A stretch of 60,000 nucleotides of DNA from Hydractinia symbiolongicarpus (lineage: Eukaryota; Cnidaria; Hydrozoa; Anthoathecata; Hydractiniidae). Each line of letters opens with the position of its first letter. The first letter of the stretch is position 1. Below are positions 1 through 12,300 of this stretch, piece by piece. The notes beneath the pieces are model-generated. The model was not told where the DNA came from, searched no databases, and saw only the letters and a program-made list of their open reading frames with translations. The stretch covers positions 25,980,001 through 26,040,000 of the forward strand of contig NC_079884.1 of the NCBI RefSeq assembly GCF_029227915.1. The letters are read 5' to 3'. Both the position numbers and the translations under genes were made by a program.

Positions 1-192
1 TAATAATTAACAAGGCTTCTAAATGCATACATTATCATGAAACTAGGGCAGTGTTTTAAACAGTGTTGTTATTGGTTAGCCTTGATTTTATCATTCGTAG
101 TATTGTCATTCTACATTCTTTTTAAACACCTCAATATTTTGTCTTCTTTGTGGTGTCACTGTGGCAAAAAATGACCAAAACAGAATACATAC

Positions 193-953
193 CATTCGGA
201 TTTTCATCATTATAAAATAAATGAGCTTGATCTGTGGGTCCATCGACATACTGAAAATTATTCTTCTTATACCGTTTTTCAGGGTTATAGTTACTGTAAA
301 CTTGATCCAGTGTCAGTCCAGCTGCACTGCTTTGTTCCGCTATCGAGTTATTGGAGAGATAAAATTTGAAATGATTAGAGTCAAGGTAAACATAACCATG
401 TCCAGAACTGACCAGTGGTGGAGTTTTGTACCAGTCAATTCGCGGTAGTTTATAGATGATAAACCTTAAAATACCAAAGGTGTGAAAATTCAGTTAAAAG
501 CTTCCATCAAAAAACAAAACAAAACAGAATGGAACGAAACAGAACAAGAAAGATAATATTTTCTTATATATTGCGTAACTGTTAATTTTTTTTATTCCCG
601 TTTGCAAGAAAAATTAAAATCGTTTCAATTTCTTTTTTCAAATTTCAAGGCCTTAGTATTGTATTGTGGGCATCTTAGAATGTGTAACTAGCGTGTTTTT
701 AATGCTTTTTACCCGACCTACGAATTTTAAAAATATGGACAAAAAATATTTTGCCTCTTATTCTGCCTAATATTGTACAACATTGTAGATATCAGTCTAT
801 ACGTTAATGTCTATCAAGTGACTCAAAATCATTTAACCTCTATGTCAAGTATATATTTACTCACATGTCTACAGGCTGGCCACCTTCTCCAATGCATGTT
901 AATTTTGTGTAGGCTATGATGACACAGGTTAAGAAAACCAGTATGGTGAACAT
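193..953 (-). CDS. DNase II family acid endonuclease, first two exons (partial)
   Basis: DNase II is a lysosomal or secreted acid endonuclease that digests phagocytosed DNA; venom relatives are called plancitoxins. Exon 1 is 865..953 and encodes 29 residues: a signal peptide (MFTILVFLTCVIIAYTK) followed by LTCIGEGGQPVD, close to the mature N-terminus of animal DNase II (LTC-G---GQPVD). It ends with a GTGAGT donor in phase 2. Exon 2 is 193..464, enters in phase after a TTTTAAG acceptor and encodes FIIYKLP..., YVYLDS and LFYNDENP, matching the family's VVYKLP, YLD and LLYND blocks. It ends at a GTATGT donor. The HTKG catalytic-histidine exon must lie beyond the left edge, since nothing in 1..192 reads as coding. 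Family assignment is from motif memory; the exon joins agree exactly in phase. Confidence 0.82.
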
Positions 954-2932
954 TATTAGTCTAAAAAACACAACTAGTACTGGTCATTCAACGAGCTACC
1001 TAGTTTTATTGCTGCTTAATCATATTATCAACAGAAATCACCAGGCATCTTGGTAGAAAAAGATTTTTATATAAACAATTAAACAAAAGCAGAACACTTC
1101 TACTCTAATAATTAAAAAAAGATCTGACAAAACATCTTGCAATTTATATAAAAAAAATGTTTAGAGAATTTAGATGGAATGTGTATTTTACCATGATTGA
1201 AGGTATACAAACTAAGTGTTTAGGGAATTGATAAATAGAATTCAATAAACAGGAAACAAAACTACTACATACTTTAAAGAAACATATACATGGTCGTTCA
1301 GAATTTTTTCTTAGTGGTAAAATCATAATACTAGTGTCAGTGATTGTTATAACGTACATAAATGGCTCTTGTGTTCAAAACTGTCCTGAATGAAGAGAAC
1401 TGCATATACCTTATTCATACTAATCTTTATGCTTATTGTGGAACAAAAAAGAATTAATTTTATTTGAAAGATTTGATTTTTTAAAAGATCTGCTTTACAT
1501 GTTTTTTTTTTATTTAGCAATTGAGATTCCAAAATGAGGCTTAAGGATGTTAATAAAAAGTACTTTTTCAGGCTCAAAATATGCTTAAGTGATGCTCAAT
1601 TGCAAAAAGATTTATTGGAATATGCTTATAATAAGCACATGATCAGGCTCAAAATATGCTTATTTGAAAAAAGAATATATTGAATTTTATCAATTCATAA
1701 AAGTCTTTATATTTTGAATAGGAAGCTTTTGTGAGTAATACTGTAGTATAAAAATTTTTAAACTGTATCCTTCGTCAAGAAAAACTGCTTGTAAAAAACG
1801 AAACAAAACAAAAAAATTTCTTAGGCTTCACACAATGCTTAGCATATGTTTAAAAAATGACCAAACTTAAATTTATGGATGTTTACAAATGTCATACCTA
1901 TATAAAAAACATGTATATAGGTTTTTTTTTGTCAGATCATTTAGGTTAAAACAAATCGGAACATTCTTTTTATCCAAATCTCAATTTTCATTTATTTAAC
2001 AGCCATTTACAGAAGATTATATTTTCTCCTCAAGTTTTTCTGTCAATGCTAATTGGCTCGATAGTTTAAAAAAAAAAATGAGTGCAATATATACAGTAAA
2101 GCTACCAACATCACATCAAAACTTGTCAAAACTTAAAGCTACCAACATCACATCATAACTTGTCAAATAAATTAAAACACCTTTACATCCAAAAGCACAT
2201 CTTCCCTTGTTGGTGTTAGAAAAACAAAATATACACCAATTCAAAAATTCTAGGCCAGTCAATGCAGCAAGCATAAAATATTTCGACCTTTCAACATTTC
2301 ATATATTTATATTTTTAATACATTATTTAAATTTAAACGTTTCAACAGTATAAAAGAAATCAACAAAACAATTCTGCCAATTTAAACATTTTTACAAGAC
2401 ACGTACTGTATTCATTTTTGGGGTTCAGCCCAGATGTTCCTTCATTTTATAAGAGCAGACCCTTTACCTTTAAATGCATTATAAATATATAAACCAACAA
2501 AACATCAAAACACTTTAGGGGAACTGTCCAAAAATTATTATTCAGCAACAAAATAAATGTATATTTGAACCTAAAAGTGCAAAAATGCGAAAAAAACAAT
2601 TGCGTTCACTTGCGTGGACATACAGATGAAAAAAGGTCTAAAATTAGGCATCTTAAATATACTCACTATGTCAATTGGATTTTAACATACAAAACAAAAT
2701 GATTCGTCAAGTCTCTAAAGATTTATTTAATTTTTTACAAGGATGCTAGGTTCAAAGTCAATCAAAGAAACTGATAACATTGACAATTGTAAATACAAAA
2801 TTGATGCTTTAAAGAAGGTTTGATTTGGCTTCTACAAAATTTTATTTATAATAAAGTTTCAAATTTGATAGTTGTGCTTTTTGTAACAAAAAATACCTTG
2901 TGTTTTTATGCACTTTCAATTATAACTTAATA
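954..2932. other. intergenic, short direct repeats only
   Basis: No exon with protein-like content was found in any frame. Two small repeats are visible. A 19-mer (CAGGCTCAAAATATGCTTA) occurs at 1569..1587 and 1644..1662. A 33-nt unit is duplicated at 2098..2130 and 2135..2167 with one mismatch. A TTTATT at 2841..2846 is a good minus-strand AATAAA poly(A) signal for the kinase gene upstream. Confidence 0.6.
2098..2167. repeat. 37-bp-period tandem duplication
   Basis: Two copies of a unit starting AAAGCTACCAACATCACATC, differing at one base, lie at 2098..2130 and 2135..2167. No function is visible. Confidence 0.7.
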
Positions 2933-5095
2933 TTAAGGTTTAAAAGCAGACATAAGTAATTTATTAGCAACATTTTTTGCTTCAAAATATGTTGTATCAT
3001 AAACATCATCAGGTTGGGGGATAAATGGTGCAGAAGCTGTTGGAAGATTCTTCCAATCAAAACCATCAAAACAATGCATCTCTTTTATGGTATCAGGTTT
3101 TGGTCGCATCTCTGGATTAACTGTTAACAAACCCTCAATACAATCAACACAGTTTTGTGAAAGGCTTTCTTCGCCCTCTGGCCATATTAAATCGCGGTCT
3201 AAAATGTGTTCAAAAACAAGTTCTGCAGTATCATCATTGAAAGGTGGAATTCCAGTTAAAAATTCATAAAAACAAACTCCCAATGCCCAAAAATCAACAG
3301 GGGCACCATAATTTTTTTCCAGCAATATTTCTGGGGCTAAATAGTCTGGTGTACCAAGAATTTTTTTCCGCTCTGCTGGAGTGGCTTTTCCACGAAGGCA
3401 ACTTTTTGGTGTGCGAAAAGGTGTTTGTTTTGGAGTAACATTAGGACAGCTTTCAAGACTCAAATTTCCATCAGGAGTCTTTTTCACATAATTTGAAATT
3501 TCATTTGGAGTTCCTGTTTGAAAACAAGATAATTCTGGTGATATTCCATCACAAAATCTTAGCATCTGAATAGGAGTTTTTATTGATTCAGAATTTTTTC
3601 GACCCTGATCAACAGCACTTTTTGGAGTCAATGATGGAGAATCTTTTTTGAAATTGACACCAGTTTGTGATGGCGACGGTGTAAATTTTACTGCTTTATT
3701 TAATTTTTCTTTCTCGTCCTTATTTAGACTGTCATTATGAGGACTAAGCATAACACACTCACTCACCAAACTTATACTCATATGGCTTGTTTCTGTCAGA
3801 GCTGTCACACCACTGATATTGTTTGTAGATATTTCATGGGGTAATGGAGACGCTCCTGGTAGATTATTAAATTCAGGGTTTTTATGCATGTGAGATGATA
3901 AAACAATTTGTGGCGAGTCAGTGGTTTTATTTCCACACTGTTGAACTTGATCAGCAAAATGTACAGAATGTATTTTAAGTGATTCATCAATTGTATTCTT
4001 AATATCATCTGTTGAAGTTTCTAATTCACAGGGTAAACTTTGAGAGTACAGTCTGGCTCGTTTGTATATGGTCCCCCTTGCAAAATTCTCTTTTTCATCG
4101 CTTTCTTGATCTAAATCTGTGAAACTTCGTTTTCGCTTTATAATATCTAGAGCAAGTGACGTAATGTCAGCAGTCAATCCTGTGCAAGCCCCTCCACATT
4201 TATATGAACCTGAACTGTCACTCACTTCAGAAGAAAACGATGCTCTTGGGTTTCGCGGAGTAGACAACATTGATGCAGCTGCGGCAAAATCAGAGTTTTC
4301 AGTATACATTTGAGGTGGGCTAAAGATAAAATCTTTAGACTCTGATGTAGATGCGATAATACTTAAAGATGACATATTTCTTTTTTTCGGTTCTGTTTTT
4401 TTGGGTATTGAAAAAGTAAAATTACTCGTAAGTGATTGTAATTGACCAGGAGTCCTCCAGAAAATTTTCTTGCTTAAATTTGACTCATTACTTTTATTCA
4501 CTAGGCCAGGGGTATTGATGAGGTCCATAAAGTTAGGTTTTCTTTCAGACGTTAAACAGGATAAACCAAAATCTGTTAACTTTACATGACCCGAATTGGA
4601 GAGCAACATATTGTCAGGTTTTATATCTCTGTGAAATATCGCATGACTATGCAAGTACTCTAATGCCAGAACAACTTCTGCAATATAAAATGTTGCCATA
4701 TGCTCTTCAAAATACCCTAAATTATGAAGAAGCGATTTGATATCGCCACCAATCATGTATTCCATGACCAAATAAATTTTCTCATCTGATTGAAAAGAAT
4801 AATACAGTTGTACAACAAATGGACTTTTAGAGGATATAGCTAATGCATCTCTTTCTGCAACCACTTGCTCCATCATATTCTTAGTCAACACATTGCATTT
4901 TTTCATTGCCTTCAATGCATACAATTTTCTTGAACCTTTTTTTCTCGCAAGATAGACTTGCCCAAAGGCCCCTCTGCTAATTGGTTTAAGGATTTCAAAA
5001 TCATTTATTCCAGGAGCTGCATGAGATTTCTTGACAGTTAAATGTTTAGAGTCAAATACTGGTTTGTGTTTTTTTGTCACCTCAGAAAATGCCAT
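2933..5095 (-). CDS. MASTL: Greatwall / MASTL serine-threonine kinase
   Basis: An AGC-family mitotic kinase that phosphorylates ENSA/ARPP19 to inhibit PP2A-B55 and sustain M phase. The 720-residue frame shows the split kinase domain diagnostic of Greatwall. The N-lobe starts near residue 33 with glycine loop GAFGQV (42-47), ATP lysine K62, catalytic HRDIKPDN (155-162) and DFG (175-177). About 400 poorly conserved Ser/Thr-rich residues follow before GTPDYLAPE (581-589). T195 (in NTPG) and T215 (in RTPGQ) sit where human T194 and T207 are found. The AGC tail with PFIPQPDD and TTYFEAKN closes the protein. Length is somewhat shorter than human MASTL because of the middle region. The whole CDS is one exon. 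A likely acceptor (TTTATGCACAG) lies 14 nt before the ATG, so there may be a 5'UTR intron. AATAAA lies about 90 nt after the stop. Confidence 0.95.
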   Translation of the reverse strand: MAFSEVTKKHKPVFDSKHLTVKKSHAAPGINDFEILKPISRGAFGQVYLARKKGSRKLYALKAMKKCNVLTKNMMEQVVAERDALAISSKSPFVVQLYYSFQSDEKIYLVMEYMIGGDIKSLLHNLGYFEEHMATFYIAEVVLALEYLHSHAIFHRDIKPDNMLLSNSGHVKLTDFGLSCLTSERKPNFMDLINTPGLVNKSNESNLSKKIFWRTPGQLQSLTSNFTFSIPKKTEPKKRNMSSLSIIASTSESKDFIFSPPQMYTENSDFAAAASMLSTPRNPRASFSSEVSDSSGSYKCGGACTGLTADITSLALDIIKRKRSFTDLDQESDEKENFARGTIYKRARLYSQSLPCELETSTDDIKNTIDESLKIHSVHFADQVQQCGNKTTDSPQIVLSSHMHKNPEFNNLPGASPLPHEISTNNISGVTALTETSHMSISLVSECVMLSPHNDSLNKDEKEKLNKAVKFTPSPSQTGVNFKKDSPSLTPKSAVDQGRKNSESIKTPIQMLRFCDGISPELSCFQTGTPNEISNYVKKTPDGNLSLESCPNVTPKQTPFRTPKSCLRGKATPAERKKILGTPDYLAPEILLEKNYGAPVDFWALGVCFYEFLTGIPPFNDDTAELVFEHILDRDLIWPEGEESLSQNCVDCIEGLLTVNPEMRPKPDTIKEMHCFDGFDWKNLPTASAPFIPQPDDVYDTTYFEAKNVANKLLMSAFKP

Positions 5096-8000
5096 TCTTC
5101 ATTATATACCTGTGCATAAAAAAAGGAAGATAAAAATAGATGCCTACTGGCTAGTCAAATTATAAGAAACCAGAATAGATATTCACAACACATAGTTTTT
5201 AGAATATTAGGTCTCACTATAAGTTTTCAGTTGTGTTCTGATCATTTTTAGGTATTTTTTTAATTAATATTGTACAAACTAGTGCCCAGGGCTTGTTTTA
5301 TACTTTGAAATGATAAAAACAACTGTAGCAGATTTGAATTTGGCAGTTAAGTTGGGGAATCCATTCATAGCTCTATATTTATGGGATTGTCTGCAAAAAT
5401 GAAAGAGGCCTGGAATGGGGAAACAATTTTCGGATGCATCGCAAAGCCCTCTCGATACAATTTGAAAGTAAAAAAACGTCTATCGGATCGGCTCGAGAAT
5501 ATCGATGCGATATGCGAAGCGCCATGTTAAACAACCTTTTTCCAGTACTGCATATATAGTCAATAAATATACATTTTATTAGTTTTTTTTGAATGGACTT
5601 GAACTCAAATAAATTTAACAAAGTGTAACTAACTGTAATTTTTATTTCTTTAAAGGGATTCCTGCATTGAAAATGATATTTTTGTATGTTAAAGAGGATA
5701 AAAAGTTGTTAATCAAATTTTTCAAAATTGTTGAAACATCTTTTTTTCATTCTTGAGATATTTAGCTTCAAAGATTTCCATCTGACCTTATTACATCATC
5801 ACTGATGATGTAATACAGTAGCAATAGCATAAATTAATAGTTTATAGATATCTTGCAAACTTGCAGAATATCAAAACTTTTTAGTGTGTGAGAACTGTAT
5901 GCTCTTTAATAATACTTTGACATATGTGAAGTTTTGTAGCTTAAAAGTGATCTCATCTTTAATAAAAGGTAGAAATGTAAGGTCAGCATTTTTGAAAAAG
6001 TGCTTGTGACATCATAAGTTCTCAGATTTCAAATATTCAATTCTTGAATAACTTGGGAACGAAGAAATATTTTTAAAAAATTCAAAAGGACTTAATAGAC
6101 AAATCTTTATCCTCCACAACATATATAAACATCATTTTCAATCCCTTTAAAACGATTGAGAAACGAAAGCAAGAAGTCTTGAATATGATTAGAGGCATGA
6201 GCAAATCGTCCTCAGAGTGATCAGCCGCTCGCGTATTAAAACTTACACAAGTGAATTACTTGCCCTATTTTTTGTTTGCAAGTCTTCAACATCTCTAAAT
6301 TAAAACATCACAGGGCAAAGTATTTGCGCATGATTTTATTTTTGCTTTTTACCTCTACAAACAATTTATCCAAACATTATTAAAAGCTGACAGGATTCGA
6401 ATTAGCGCTTCAGACTTCGCAAAATGCGAAGTGATTTTGAAAAGTGGGCAAAAATGTGATGTGATTTCTAGCATTTTTTTACATTTATGCGAAGCATTAC
6501 ATCAAGCCATGAATTAGTCCCTAAAAATCTTAGGTCCGCATAAGAAACAATTATAATTTATAGCCATATTCTTTGTGGGACTGACATCTTGTTGAATGCT
6601 TGTTGATTATCTTTTATCGAGGCTACCATTTTTAAATGCGCTTGGTGTGCCCCCTTTCACCTTACCCCGAGTGTATGTGTGAGAATGATGCATTGAGTTT
6701 GTAATAACCTAAGGTTGTTTTTCATTAAAGATACAACACTTTGCTATTTATTATTTAATAAATAATTATTTTTTTTAAGTTGGAAAATATCTATAATAAA
6801 AAGGAAATTATTCAATGACTTTTGGTTCACTTTCATCGACATTGCCACTTCTCTTATTGTTATTTTTTTCGTTGAACAGAGGAGCTGGGAAAGAATTTAT
6901 TCGTAACTCGTCCACCGTAAGAAAGTGAGCATATGTGATTAGAACTAAAAACAAAAATGAAATGTCCAGACATCCTGATCGCTGAGCAATGTGTGTTTTG
7001 ATTAAAGGTACAGGAACTTGTTCTAAAATCCATTGCTGGTGAGAAAACTTGCAAATTTCCCCTTGTGTGGTCACCATGAGGGTGCAATCAGGAGACACTG
7101 AACTACTAAAAATATATCATATGCGAAGCTTTTTTTAGATAATTCGAATCCTGGCTGAAAGTGAAAGAAAAAACATTATTAAAAAATACGATTTAAATTT
7201 ATTTTTTAACGGCAAAAGCAGATATACATGTGAACAATCCATTAGATGTTTTTTTGTCCTTAGTACGCATTAACGTCCTCACCATCATTAGCTCAACTTT
7301 ATGTATCAGTCACCAAGTCTAGTCCAAATCTAGTTAAATCTTAACAGTCAAAATATGCTATCTCATATATAATTTCTTGGTGGGAAAATATTTGCTTCAC
7401 CAAGATTTTTGCAAAGTTGTTTTAAGGGATAGCTTATAGACAAAACCACCAAGTTATGTTGTAAGCGGATAGTGTATACCTTTCACTACAGACCTTTTTG
7501 AATGTTAACATTTTTCGTGGTAAGCCCTTCTGGCTCTAACAACTGCGTGGCAGGCAGAAAGATGTGAAAGCTTGCTAAAGAAAGGTCTTTTTAGCCCATT
7601 GCTACGGAAACATTTTTGAGACTTTAAACTATTATCAAATTGTAAAAATTCAAAAAGGTCTATAGCTACAATAAATTGGATGGAGAATGGGAAAGAGCTT
7701 TGTATGTATCGCTTAAAAAGGCAGGCAAAAAGCATAAAGCAAGTGTGGAGCAGATGCCGCTTCAATTCAACTGATTTGGTCATGCTCACATCTACTTCTG
7801 GATCTGCATATCTATTCATAGATGTGTGGCCAAGGCTTTGATGGTGCTGACTACCCTCTCTCTTCTTGACGCATGCTAGCTAACTAGTCGCTAGCTGCCA
7901 ACATCTTGCTAGCTACCTGAGAAACAATGTTGGCTGGTAAAATACGATAAAAACAAACCAAACTAGTACTTCTCTCAATTCAAAACAAAACCGCAAATGT

Positions 8001-9312
8001 CACATGAACATTCCACTTTTCCAACAACCTGGTTCAATCTTGATGTATTATTGGATTTCAACTAAACTTTGTAACAACTACCTGATAAAGCGAGGCAACA
8101 AATAACATTGTGAGCAAAGGTGATATATTAATATCTTAAAGTAGTTTAACGGACTTTATTTTATATATTTTGATTCAATTTTAAGCCTGTTTTTAAATTA
8201 ATAGCCTTTTTTAAATAAGGTTTGGATACAACAAAATAACAAAATAAAAAATTAACTTACACATTTGACACGAGGTATCGAGTTTGCTCTAGTAGCGCCA
8301 AAAATCGTCATTTAGATTGAGAATCGAATTTTTCTATTTATTTATTTCATCACCAGAATTATATTTTGGGAAACTTACCCCATTTGGTCCAAGGATTTCC
8401 TTTGTTATTTACGCTGTGAAAAATGACTGACTTCACCCCTGACTTAAGAAAGTATTAAATAGCCAATCTCGTCTCCAGAGCTTCTTTTTTGCTTTTTTTT
8501 TATCAAAAAATTGATCATTTGCTTTCCTGATGTAGTTCCTAATTAGTTATATGGTGATGTTACATTACGTACAAAACTTGACTTTGCTGATTTAGTGAAG
8601 TTGAACATGATGAAATTGACACATGAAACAAAGTCTCAATCTATGTAAAAATTTAAATAAAAAAATAAAAAAGAATTTTTATGTTTGATTTGCAGTAAGG
8701 CTAGAAACAGTGACAAATCTATAAAACAAAGATGGATTTCCCTACTGTGGTAAAAATTCATCACAGGGACTAATAGATTAGCAAAAGATGTCACGATGTA
8801 CTGATGCTTCTGCTATCAGTATTCATGCTACATTAAATTTACGTTGAATCGATTTTTTGGCAAAATATTTTTTATGCAATCACAGATTTAGAGTTAAAAG
8901 CACTAAGATGGACCGATCGATCAATCAAGGTGTTCTTCAGGTGATTAACCGTTTCAAAGATTTCTTGATCCCTGAGCTGTTATTACAGAGCGTTCAACAC
9001 TACATACTGCGTTATTACTTTTTAGAATTTTTTTCAGTTAGATCCTTAATCCACATTCCACATTTTTCCTTAATCCACATTTTTTTGAAAATTGTATACC
9101 TATCGTGTAGTTAATTTTGCTTTTCTGATATGAAAAGTAGCAAAGACGAACGAGCTTTTTGTTATTTTTAAAATCATACCACCGCAACTTCGAACCTGCA
9201 TGATGATGAAATGCGTACTTTTTTTGTTTTAAATTTATATATTATATTTATATTTTATATAAAAAAGGTACAAGAATATAAAAAATTAAGATATCTACAA
9301 TTACGAATACAA
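5096..9312. other. intergenic stretch with one MITE-like element
   Basis: Apart from the inverted-repeat element at 5649..6152 nothing convincing is coding. A cluster of CTAGC-containing palindromes lies near 7875..7920. A possible terminal exon on the minus strand at 6808..6944 (good TTTTTAG acceptor, charged tail, stop) is too isolated to call. Confidence 0.5.
5649..6152. mobile_element. MITE-like element with terminal inverted repeats
   Basis: The left end TTTAAAGGGATT... continues as GAAAATGAT-TTT--TATGTT---GAGGATAAA. The right end is the reverse complement of the same series, so the inverted repeats run about 50 bp with a few mismatches. The interior is non-coding, about 500 bp, and holds an 11-bp-arm palindrome at 5790..5814 (ATTACATCATC / GATGATGTAAT). 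Superfamily is not recognised. Confidence 0.65.
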
Positions 9313-12300
9313 CTATTTTTTATCTAAGGCTTGTTTTAAAGATTCAAATATAATCTTCGCCATCGTTTCATAACCACGTGGTTTCAAATGAAGTCCGCCC
9401 TCAAAAAATTGTCCAACTAACTTATGACTAATCTTGTTCCTCACTAACGAACCCGCTAAATCACACAACATGACACTGTTTTTGTGATCAAGCGCAAAAG
9501 TTCGTAAGTTGTCATTCACAGCTTCTCGTGTCTGTTTCATATCTTGACACAAGTCACTGGATTGACATTCAACTTCAGGTATAGTGACTGCCACAGTCCT
9601 TGCGCCATGTTGGTGGGCAAGATGATGAACTGAGAGAATGTTTTGAGTAAGCTCAGCAGCAGTGTGGCGACCGGCATGCTTTTTATTATAAATGTCGTTT
9701 GTTCCGCCAAGAATGATTACCCATTCAAACTGCTTTTCTATATATAAAAATAAGGAAAAAAGGTATATTTGGTATTCTACTCCCTCCTTTACTATATAAT
9801 GACAAGAGAAATATGTTTTACTTTCAACTTTCGTAGTATTTTCTTTTATTCGTGGGGCAAAGGAATCGAAAGGATAAACAAATATAGCAAAAAAAAAACC
9901 AAGAAGAAAAAACAAAAAAACAAACAGTTAACAAAGCGACAAAAAGCAATTTTCGAAACAATAATTTTATATACAGTATTTTTCTTACTGGAGTTATCAA
10001 AAAATTCTTCCATCCTTTTCGGCATTTCTCCGAAAGCCATGTCTCCATCTCGACCTTCGTTTTCAACAATAAAACATCTTTTAGCGTCCATTTTATTGAG
10101 CAAGTATTGAAGCTTCATGGTGTAAGGATGATGGTTCTTCCCTTTATTGTAATAACCGCGAGTGAGAGAATCACCAAATGCTAACATATTCACTACAAGA
10201 TTCGTTCCTAGAAAAACATAGATATATAAGTAAATATACTCTCCTTAAATTTTTCGCATTGTAAAACGGATCCTAAGAAAGATGTTCTAGAATTGTCCTA
10301 TATGTGCTATTACTTTTATTGTAAATCTGGCTGTCTTCAGTGGATATGTAAAATAAAATTACAAATTCTATTAACCTTTTTGCTGTCTGCAAGCGTTCTC
10401 AATTTCATCAGGCGAATCTGGAAAAACATAGCAAGCAAATAAAGATATTACTTTGTGCCAATATTCTTTCCCTGTTAGAGTCTTTTAATCTTAAGAACAG
10501 ATTAAAATTTTTATTCGTTTTAAAAAAGCAGCATTTACCTGTCCAGTACATATCATCCATATTCAATTGATCATCAAACAGAGATTTGGTAGTCTGTTCT
10601 GCTAACTTTTTAAGTGTAAGTTCCTCTGTTGGTTTAGTTTGATCAAGATCAGGACCAAAATGAACTGTCGATTTTGTTGGCAAGGCTGGAGGTTGATTGT
10701 TTTTGAAGCTTTCTATTTTAGGTTCAAGTTTAGGTTGTAGTAGAGTTTCTTGTGGCGAAGACGCCACAAAAGCTGGTTGGAAAGCTGCTTCCGTTATTTT
10801 AAATGCGGAAGTAGGTTGTTGTTGTTGTTGTGGGACTTCATACATCATTGGTGTAATGCTATGACTTTTATCAACCATTCCTTCTGTATTAACTGAACTG
10901 GATCTATCATCAATGATTGGTTGTTGGAGCGTATTTACTGGTGCTGCATTTACTGTTGGAGCTATTGCTATGTTGGTATTGCTTGTTGCAATTCCACTTG
11001 TCATATCTGAATAAGCAGCCGATTTATAAAGAGGTGTGCCTATCGTAGGCTTAACTAGTTCTATTCCTTGTGCAGGTGGTAAAGCAACCAGGTTTCCTGC
11101 AAATGGTGACAGCGATGGAGGAGTTGCTAGCAAAGCTGGAACTATTTGCTTTACTGTGGGAGAGTTAGTGTCTTTTGATAATGTCATATTTTCTTTTGCC
11201 CTTAAAGAAACATCAGCCTTTAATGTAGGGACCTCGTTGATTAACTTTGCAGCAGATGGCTCTGAAGAACGGTTTTCTGAAGCAGTAGGTGAAATAACAT
11301 GTGGAGAATAAGGGTCAACATTATGAAGAATGTTTTGATCCTCTGTTACTTCTTTGTTCAGTTGATCCACCAATGTTTTAATAGGTGAATCCTCAATGCT
11401 TGATGGTGTTGTGACAAATTTTGACACTGTCGGCATTGTTTTTACATCAATTTCCTTATCGTCATTTTCAAAATCTTCTAGTTTTGAAGTGGAACGATGA
11501 TTGGTTGGTGTAAATTCGCTTATGTTATTTGGCTTACTCGCTGTTTCAGCGTCTACTTCATTGCTATGATCTTGTAGAAGTTGACTCTCCTGCTCAAGTG
11601 CCTCTTGCTCTGAACTGCTATTTGTGAATTTAGATTGCACGTATAATTTTGGCTCAAAATCGCTATTTTGTGCAAGTGCATTGCCGCCATCTTTGTCGCT
11701 GAGGTTCTTGTTATCATTGTTACGACTGTTGTCCTTTACATTTCTACTAACAGCTGATTCTGCTTTATTGCTTGACAACTTACTTTTTCCTTCACTGATT
11801 TTTTCTTCTTCCAATTCTTTTAACGTATAACTCGAATATTGCTGTATTCCTCTTTTATTTGCGTTATCGTCAGCTATTTCATCCGTTGGCTGCATATAAA
11901 ATGATTTTATATGTTTTTTCATACCCAATGTTAGAAGAGATTCATACTTAGTGGTGGGTTTATGCAGTGTTGGGAGCTCTAACAATCCGTGAGTATGTCT
12001 ACTTGCTAAGTATATCTTGTCTGCTGCACCGATGTCGAAGTTTTCCTTTAGTTTATCGGTACCTAATAGTGATTCTTGTTGTTTTTTAGCAATTTTCTCA
12101 AAATCTTGTTTTCGATCAGATTTCGACTTGGATTGGATGTGTTGCTTCGTTTCGAAATCTTGAGTTTCATCTAGGATAATGTCATTTGTTTCTGAGTGAT
12201 GTCGCGAATTTTTCTCATATGTTATTTGAGCAATTGGTGCAGATTGTGCGCTTTCTACAGTTTGTTTTCCCTTTCCTTGAAGTTCAGGTTTTTCACCAAC

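Noticed and set aside
5379-5621. 80-residue frame upstream of the kinase
   Set aside because: No domain; more likely promoter or 5'UTR sequence of the kinase gene.
6808-6944. Possible terminal exon on the minus strand with a charged tail
   Set aside because: Good acceptor and stop, but no matching upstream exon and no family resemblance in 6945..9312.
7505-7819. 104-residue minus-strand frame
   Set aside because: No recognisable motif, no convincing splice sites and no neighbours.
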